DNA of 64,000 bases from Cristatella mucedo (lineage: Eukaryota; Bryozoa; Phylactolaemata; Cristatellidae), in assembly GCA_009760855.2 (NCBI GenBank), contig WPIO01000001.1, forward strand, positions 5,540,001 through 5,604,000, read 5' to 3'. Below are positions 56,944 to 64,000 of this stretch, in pieces. The number at the start of each line of letters is the position of its first letter. Positions within the stretch are counted from its first letter, which is position 1. Made by a program: the position numbers and the translations under genes. The notes under the pieces were generated by a model, which worked only from the letters and a program-made list of their open reading frames with translations, was not told where the DNA came from and did not search any database.

Positions 56944-58667
56944 CTGCAGCATGAGAAGGCGCGGGACCCATCACATGAGCAGCAGGCATAAGGTACAGTG
57001 ATTATCAATCAGGCAGAGCGGTGGCGGCTGCATGGGGAAGAGGGTATGATGTGACTGCAGTCAGCTTAAGATATCGTGGGGCGACCACTTACCGAAGACG
57101 CCAGATCGCCACTGGCATTGACACTGCCTCCATCATCGACATCCACCAGCAGGTGGCGCAGGCGCTGCAGTTGTGCCTCCAGCTGCCGATTGTGATCTTC
57201 AAGGATCTGCATTCGTTCCTCTAGTCGCGACTTGTGCTGCCGCAGCTGCCTGGCCTCGGCCAGCATTTCTGCGGCCGAAGATCCCTCCAGCCCGGTGCCA
57301 GCCAGGCGTCCATGCATGCCGTTTGACATTAGTGGCAGCTGCGAGTCGCGTTCCGTGCGCAGACGGTCGTATTCCTCCTGCAGGTTCCTAGGGCGGGGCA
57401 CACAAAATGTAGGCAATCGAGCCACCAAAGTATATCCGAAAGAAGTGATCTCAATGGCAACTTGAAAACTTTTCAAAAACGGTTAATGATTCGTTTCTAA
57501 TAAATTGTGATCTATATCTAAGAAAAATAGGAGCATCATCACATAGCATGAAAAAATGGGGTCTGATTAAATAACGCTACATCGCCTAAACAATGCACAA
57601 TCTTCAGGTGCCAAAGTGCCCAATGGGATCTTGAACCACTTAGCAAGCAGGCTGAGGCAAAACTGAACATCCCCCCCTCACGAAAGCTGGTTTAGTCAAC
57701 GACCACTTATGACATGCTACCATGCTTGGATCATGGCAGCACTCACAAAGCCAACATGGCTTGCCACATGTGTGGTGCTGGGAGTTGAGCCCTCTGTCGA
57801 AATGAACGAGTCGGTATGATTTGATTTTCTGTTTTTTTTTTAGATAATGCAATACACTACCAAGAACGATATACACGAGGAAATATTATTACTTTCTTCT
57901 TAGCACTGTGATAACTCTTTTGGAAATTTAGGGCTATGTAATATCCGGCTGACAGTCCAGCCAATAGTGTTTCCATTCCATTCTGCCTCACTCGATGGCA
58001 TGGCTCGAGCCCTAGTGCCCACAAAAAGTGCATGCTGATGCCGAGCCTTATCACCACGGGCAATGGAGGCTGCTAAATAATGGTTAGCTGATGGAGGCTT
58101 AGCTTGGGAGACTGCACTTTCCAGATCTCACGCTGCAGTTGTTACCTGCATTGCTGAACCGTCGGGAGTCACAGCAGAGCTACCGAAGCACCACCAACGC
58201 AATAACTCAGGTCGTTTTTCTTCTTCAGCAATCAATCCAAGTAAGTGACGGCATGCGATACGCACTTTGGCAGCAAGTGAAAGATTAAGCATCGTGACGA
58301 CTAACTCTCAGTTGCCCTATCAGCACTGGGTGAACCCCCCCCCCCCCCCCCCCCGTTTAAGGTGGGTGTGGTCATGACTCAGCACACCGTCATTCGAGTT
58401 TCCTCTGACCCATTTACCTTAAAAAAAGGGAAAACGAATGATGCTACACATGATGCGATTATGCAGCCTCGTGCAGCAGAAGAAAAAGAGATTCGAAACT
58501 AAGCTGCTCTGTTGACAGGGAAATCTGTACAACGAAGAGCTCTAACACAACAAGATTAGCTTGGAGAGACACACCAGAGTAAGCCGTGACATGCAGCTAA
58601 GGTTTGCACACCAGAGTAAGTCGTGATATGCAGCTAAGGTTCGCAAACACACGACATTCGGTGAGTA

Positions 58668-58706
<39 letters not shown>

Positions 58707-61700
58707 GAGAAAAAGGGAGAGAGAGAGAGAGAATGGGGCTGCTGCTCAATAGGTTAGAATAAAGAGCCAATGGGTCGAGCAGGCAGCCAACGAGCGCTAT
58801 GCTTTCAGCTGCCCTCTTTTATGATTACAGCTGCCCAGACTGCCCAAGGACCGACAAGCCAGCTTGATCTCTTGAACAAGTATTCACTTGACAAAGCACG
58901 CATAAGAGTAAGAGTGTCACGCTAGTCTTTCTCTCTAGTGCTACCAAGATCCCGACGAGACTTTCTGATGCTAGATAAAATTTGATTGTCTCTACAGCCA
59001 TCTGTATTCTGTTTTATTCGCCAGAGCTGCATTCTCGTTCTGAGCTTCAGACCTATTCGACTGGAAGCCAGCTTGAGATGAGCAAGAAGGCACCGGCTGT
59101 GACTAATCTGCAGGGGTGCAAGAGACTGAGGTCATGCTCACTAGCAGCTGACGAACGGCAAAGCAAAGGCAGCTACGGGTCCGGTCAAGACCCTATAAAA
59201 GTGGAATGCATCACTCGGCAAGCACACATCAACTAGGCTTCCAAACTGGCCGGAAGCATGGAAGCCTTAAAGTAGAACAGCCTCACCCCAAGAAGAGGCT
59301 GCAACCATGGCAACTGCAGTGCCAAGGGCGTCCTCTGCAACCCTCAAGTTTCGGTACCTGTTCTCCTGTTCCAGATCACGTATCATCGCTTCCAGCTCTA
59401 CCTTCTGGCTGTTCTCAACAGAGCGCACTATCTGTGTGGGGCTCTGCAGAGAGGCAGACGTGTCGCTAGTCAGCGTATCGCACAGCCGAGCTATTTCGGC
59501 ATGCTCGTCGTCCCTGCAAGCCAAATGCTGGTCAGCAAGGGCAAGATCACGTGCAGACCACTCAGAAGCAGTGCGAAGCGTGGCCTGAGAGGCGGTGGCC
59601 CTGCGGCCAGCTTTCGTAAAAAAGACCCTGTCAAATTGAGCAAGTCAGACGTGCCAGGCCTTTAGCAATACAAGGAGCAAAAAACCGGGAGTAAAGAGGA
59701 CGCCTTGCCGGCCTCAGGACACGAGTGGCCACAAGATGAGTTAAAACAAGAACACTGGAAATCACCTTCTTGATTGCCTCAAGAGACAAATGCCGGCGAC
59801 AGAAGCAGCTGCAGTACGCACACACGTATTACATAGCCTGTCTGACAGAAAAGGGTGCTGCACACGGCAGAAAAACTTGGGGCAAAAAACTAGGGATCGG
59901 AAGGATGGCAGCTAAATAAAATCATGCAGTGCATGCAAAGAGTACCACGCTGTTCCAAGGTGCCTAGTTCCGACTCACGTAACGGGAAACTGCAAGAGTT
60001 TATCAATTTGGAGCATAGCGGTGTATAAGGTGGGCGAGAAGGACACAATCTCGCCGGCCGGCCAGAATGCCTGGGACCCAGCCATCTAGCCAGAGGTAAG
60101 TATAGGAGCTGGGTTGGGGGGGTTGGGCCTCTGCAAAAGCAGTAGCAAAGCAGCAGAGTGCGAGCGAGCAGAGGGACAAGAAGCAGAGCGGCAGCTACTC
60201 ACGATTCGCCTCCTGCCTCGCGGCTACTGCCGACAAGCCGCGTGCTCGTCTTCTGGCCGGAAGTGCCCAGTGATGCAGCTGCGTCAAGCCTGACAACGTC
60301 ACAAGGCAAAGCATCACATTTGCCAAGTGCTTCCAAACAAACAATGTGCGATTGACACAAAGCAGCTTTGGCTAATTAAAAAAATCAGATCCCCCTTAAT
60401 ATCGGCTCTGTTCGGTCAAAGCGCCATAGCACTCTAGATCCGGCCAGTAATCAATGGGTCTATAATGGATTCTATTGATCCATGCCAGATAGGGCTGATA
60501 TCCGGGAGGCAGGCACAAAATCTATGCAAAAGCTTTGAATTACAGGGCACGGAGAGCAACCTACACATTGCCGAGGTGATTCATGCACAAGGATAGTGGC
60601 GGCACAAAGAACGTCATTATGATCACTAACTCACTCCTTCGGCTTTCCTTGAAAGGGGAGCAGGTGCATCAACGTAAATGCAGCCGGATTGCTATGAGTA
60701 GTCACTCAATGTTTCTTAGCACACGAGAGAGACAGGAAGAGATAGAGAGTACTGCATATTGAAACATAAATGCATGCTATTGGCCACTATTTTTTAAGAA
60801 GAACTGGGGATTCTAGAATGATTTACAAAAAACCAAAGGTAAGTACACCTATGAAACGTGCACAAAGCAAGAGAACTGCTAATCAAACTAAAGCCGAAGC
60901 AAACATCAAAAAAGAAACAAGAAGTAGCAATTTCACCTCTACAAAATGTCACGAGATAGAGAGTGGATCAGCACTGCCCAGTCTGAGGGGACAAGCAAGT
61001 CTATGCCGTGAAATTGCCCACGATCCATTCCATCTCAGACGTGCGAGCTACTTTTACTTAAGCATACCGACTGCGGTGTGCGTATGGCATCTTACGAGGA
61101 GAGGAATCGCTTCCGGTAGAGTGGCGAGTGACATCGCTGACATCAGCAGGCGAACGAGGTCCAGTGGCACAGCAGCAAGCACGAGCACGAGCAGAAACTG
61201 GGCAACTAATGAGTTATACCGCACCGGAAGCCCTTCGCACGCAGACAATAGACAGGCAGAGCTGGCATCGCCAGCTTCAGCGCTAGCCAAGCCAAGTGGA
61301 TGCTTGCTGTCGACGCAACATAGGCCCGATGCTGGCTCGGTTGCTCAGTGAGATGCCGGGAGACTCAGGACTTACTGCTGAGCCATTTTGCTGATGCTAG
61401 CGTGGATGTCTTGCGACGACAGTGACACAGACGGCGAGCATGCGGTGCTGATTATCAAGTCTTCGCTTCGTACCGACTCTTTCTTTCCGTTCACTTCGGG
61501 CAAGGAAGCATTAAACGGCGGGGCGTTGGTTCGAAGCGTGGCAGCTGGTGACGACACCGGTGTGCTAAAAAGACGAAACTCTCAGTTGTAAAAACTCAAA
61601 AGATTCGGCGGGAATAGAAAAGTCAACAGAGCCACACGGCATAGAGCGTATCGGCACAGGATTGTCAGCTCTAGCTGCCGCCACCACCTGCTCCAATCCG

Positions 61701-62104
61701 GCAATGTACCTCTGTAGGCTGTGACTCGAGTCGCTTTCGCCAGCCTTCACCGGCAAGTAGCCCTTTGGTTGGTGCTTTCTGATGTAGCGGCCGGAGCTGT
61801 ACTTCTTTTTGAGGGGTGAAGTACTGTCCTTCATCTCGTCGTTCGAAGTAGTCTGACAAAAGAGAAGCCGACATTACCCAACCCATTCAGCAAGGGGAGC
61901 AGTGGCAGCAGCAGCAGCAGCCGAGCAGGGGTCAGGTTGGCTGGCTGGCTGGCAAGCAAGTGAGCGTGGTGATTGGTCGCCCTGTCACTCACAGTAGAGT
62001 AGTATTCCTTCATCGGGTGAGCTACGCTGTGCTTCTTCGCACGCTTCCCGGTAAAGAAGCACGACTGGCAGAGACTGAAGTTGAAGCACCTCAAACAGCG
62101 GTAC
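56698..62104 (-). CDS. DMD: Dystrophin/utrophin orthologue, C-terminal exons (partial)
   Basis: Cortical protein linking actin to the membrane dystroglycan complex. Seven minus-strand exons: 62104-61993, 61852-61710, 61564-61376, 60289-60203, 59513-59358, 57387-57093, 56943-56698. They join in consistent phase to about 408 residues, ending with TGA at 56700-56698. They cover the second half of the ZZ zinc finger, the post-ZZ segment ([19 protein letters not shown]; family KFRTKRYFAKHPRMGYLPV), a low-complexity linker, the syntrophin-binding/coiled-coil region ([14 protein letters not shown]; family DDEHLLIQHYCQSL), and the second coiled coil ([20 protein letters not shown], then [15 protein letters not shown]). 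This coiled coil is dystrophin-like rather than dystrobrevin-like. The first ZZ half and all upstream domains lie outside the window or were not recognised. Symbol by homology only: an invertebrate would have one dystrophin/utrophin ancestor gene. Confidence 0.95.
57093..57387 (-). CDS. DMD: Dystrophin coiled-coil exon 2
   Basis: Acceptor gccctag, donor TCG|gtaagt. Begins with [13 protein letters not shown] and contains [20 protein letters not shown], then [18 protein letters not shown], nearly the vertebrate sequence. Confidence 0.97.
58337..58354. repeat. Poly-C run
   Basis: Uninterrupted C homopolymer of about 18 bp in a dystrophin intron; its length may be a sequencing artefact. Confidence 0.8.
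58570..58643. repeat. 37-bp tandem duplication
   Basis: Two adjacent copies starting cacaccagagtaag at 58570 and 58607, differing at a few positions. The second copy is followed closely by a (GA)n tract. Confidence 0.9.
58671..58733. repeat. (GA)n microsatellite
   Basis: Interrupted GA run in a dystrophin intron. Confidence 0.93.
59358..59513 (-). CDS. DMD: Dystrophin coiled-coil exon 1
   Basis: Acceptor cttgcag, donor AG|gtaccg. Encodes [25 protein letters not shown], and [12 protein letters not shown], matching the family's DDEHLLIQHYCQSLNQDS and ELERILADLEEEN. Confidence 0.96.
60203..60289 (-). CDS. DMD: Dystrophin small linker exon (87 bp)
   Basis: Acceptor ttgtcag, donor TC|gtgagt. 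It completes Gln and encodes [11 protein letters not shown]...REAGGE, a poorly conserved Ser/Gly linker. Assigned mainly because its phases fit both neighbours (2 in, 2 out) and both splice sites are good. Confidence 0.8.
61376..61564 (-). CDS. DMD: Dystrophin linker exon
   Basis: Acceptor tttttag, donor CA|gtaagt. Encodes TPVSSP, a Ser/Asn-rich stretch, and [14 protein letters not shown] at the end (family DDTHSRIEHYASRLAEM). Only its two ends are conserved. Confidence 0.85.
61710..61852 (-). CDS. DMD: Dystrophin exon after ZZ
   Basis: Acceptor ttgtcag, donor AG|gtacat (phase 2). Encodes TTSNDEMKD (family TTSGEDVRD) and [15 protein letters not shown]. The donor was chosen because it alone joins the next exon in frame. 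Confidence 0.9.
61993..62104 (-). CDS. DMD: Dystrophin exon, ZZ zinc finger 2nd half
   Basis: Acceptor atcgcag, donor ACT|gtgagt. Encodes [20 protein letters not shown] and [15 protein letters not shown]. Zinc ligands visible: two C-x2-C pairs and two His near the end. It begins with one base of a split Arg codon, so the upstream exon must end with two bases. Confidence 0.95.
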
Positions 62105-64000
62105 CTGCGATGGGAAAAGTGAAGACGAAACAGGATGAGCAGGATCAACCGAAACGTGACAACCAAACAGTCGGATCAACTTCCCGGCGAATTCCGGGCA
62201 TGCAAGAATGATGTGGCAACCGTACTGCACGGCCCTGCATAGCTGGGGTACTCGGTGCACCACATTGGCAGAGGCAGCTCACAGCGATGTAAAGAAAATT
62301 GCAAGGAGAGGTAGCACAAAACGTCGAAAGTTAGACGATGACAGACCCGATAGCATTAGACGATAGCAGCTGAACTTGACTTGGGTTAAGTATAACGAGC
62401 TCAAGCAGACTACTCCCGATCAAGCCGGGTATATACTCGAGAGCCATTCTCCGTGCGTGCTTTCAAATCCCAGCGGTCTTCACTTGCACGCAGAGCATGC
62501 ACATGAACATCCATACAAGACCCGTGCATGCGTGCCCGTGCAAATGCACATACGGGCATGCATGCACGAGACGCGACTCTATGGGACATGCTACCTTTTC
62601 TAGCATATGCAAAGTGCCCAGCAATCGATTTAGTTCTCTTCGGGTGCTACGCAAATGCCATAGCATTCTTATATATTACAAAAAAGAAGGATAAGGTTTG
62701 GGTCCTAAGCAGGAGGTTAGGTATACCAAATAAACGACTGCCAACGTGCATTAAGTATAGGTCAGCTGATGGTCACACGGCAAGAGAAAGCATTATTTAT
62801 TGTAGCAACCCGACCGACGACTAAATCCAGCAGCAGGGAAAGCCAGCATGACATGGGCTGGCAGGGTGAAATGGTTGCTATGCAAAGCTCGGTAATAGTG
62901 CACTGAGAGTTTCTAGTGCGCACGACAGCTCGCATTCTCAAAATGGCCAAAGTAACACTCAGAGTGACACGACACGACAGCTTCTGGTACAACTAGGAAG
63001 CAGGAGCAAGGATGCACTATCACACGAGCGTGGGCAACAGGCATGAATGCAGTATTAACACATCAGCATTCACATGCAAAACTGCTCACCACAACACAGC
63101 AGCAGGGTGCTCTCAGGCAGCCCATAAGAGATGGGGTGACAACTTATTATCACCAGAATCACTGCTTGAAAGCTAACTCACAGGAAAACGAACTACTTAA
63201 CTCAAAACACGGAATTACAAACAAGTAGCCTGGGCAACCAAGACAATTTTAGGTCCCATCAAGCTGTTGGTATATTTAATCTCTGACCGAGCAGGCCGGT
63301 CATTCAAGCTCCCAACTTTCTATAAAATAAGTTCACCTATGATGACAGAAATTTTCATCAAGCAGTCAAGCAATCTTGGTCAAACCACAAGCAATCCGAA
63401 GAACTCCTCGAGTTATTGTCAGCATTAGGGACACGCAGATTTTGAAGGAGCTCAGCCTTAGGTCAAGTCATCCAGAATGAAATTTTTTTCTCAATTCTTA
63501 GCCCAACGACATGGTGAAAGCAAGAGCTTGGTTCAAGCTGTTCAAGTTCCACTACTGGCTCAGCTTTTGTTAATCTTTTACAAGGCAGCCCGGCGGCGAC
63601 ATACTCTGACATCCGGTAAGGCATGCACTCTCTTCGTTTTACCAGCAATCGGCGAATCTTCAATTTCTAGAGTATGTAGTGCACATATAATTTTAATGAA
63701 TGATGCCGACGCTGATAGCCGTGCAACCAACTGCTATCTTCTGACGGGTCGGCAATGCGAACAGCACAAATCGCTTCCTAAGGGCCAGTGCATCAGGAGA
63801 CGAATAGACTGACTCAGCACAGGATCGGCTGCAAGCTAATGCAGGAGTGGCCAGACGGCAAGGATAAGACTCATCCGAGCAGGCATTGTGCTCACACAAC
63901 AAGAGACACGATCAAATCGCGTGAGCACGACCCGGTCGCCCATCGCAAGCATACCTCAAGGAAACAAACGCAGCACACACACACACATGTACATATACAT
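62105..64000. other. Dystrophin intron / upstream sequence, no exon recognised
   Basis: The exon with the first ZZ cysteine pair should lie upstream on the minus strand and end in two bases of an Arg codon. I scanned this stretch for a C-x2-C segment followed by a donor and did not find one, so the intron probably continues past the window. The window ends in a (CA)n run (63976-63986). Confidence 0.4.

Noticed and set aside
60770-61351. 193-codon plus-strand open frame
   Set aside because: Lies in the introns of dystrophin on the opposite strand, has no recognisable domain, and its composition shifts along its length.

Overview
This is nuclear DNA of an animal (metazoan). Four conserved, intron-containing animal genes can be reconstructed exon by exon, with reading phases that agree across every splice junction. 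The rest is introns and intergenic DNA packed with retroelements and microsatellites. The presence of dystrophin, the sigma-1 receptor, RAB21 and maspardin, together with LINEs, tRNA-type SINEs and an R2/NeSL-like element, points to an invertebrate. I cannot fix the phylum from sequence alone.

Layout. 1.7-10.4 kb (+): maspardin (SPG21), 8 coding exons, 318 aa. 13.9-14.4 kb (-): an intronless ankyrin-repeat gene, divergent from the sigma-1 receptor gene (SIGMAR1, +, 14.6-21.1 kb, 4 exons, 232 aa); the two starts are only 245 bp apart. 22.2-34.5 kb (-): RAB21, 6 exons, 211 aa, ending in Cys-Cys and convergent with SIGMAR1. 35-54.5 kb: a retroelement-rich stretch with no host gene that I recognise. 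It holds several LINE copies mostly on the minus strand, a dead R2/NeSL-like element with a restriction-like endonuclease, two inverted LTR-like repeats either side of it, and a decayed copy of an uncharacterised invertebrate repeat protein. 56.7-62.1 kb (-): the last seven recognisable coding exons of a dystrophin/utrophin orthologue (ZZ finger to the C-terminal coiled coil). Its upstream exons lie beyond the window or were not recognised.

How the genes relate. SPG21 and RAB21 products both act on endosomes, and SIGMAR1 is an ER/mitochondria-contact membrane protein. They are independent transcription units and I see no operon. The most informative non-genic signals are a SINE family whose 3' end copies the tail of the local LINEs, a GC-AG intron in SPG21, a short near-perfect hairpin at 36.5 kb, and facing (GA)n/(CT)n tracts inside a RAB21 intron. 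I found no clear evidence of a wholly new biological system. The best leads for novelty are the ankyrin gene, the SINE/LINE partnership and the decayed repeat-protein copy.
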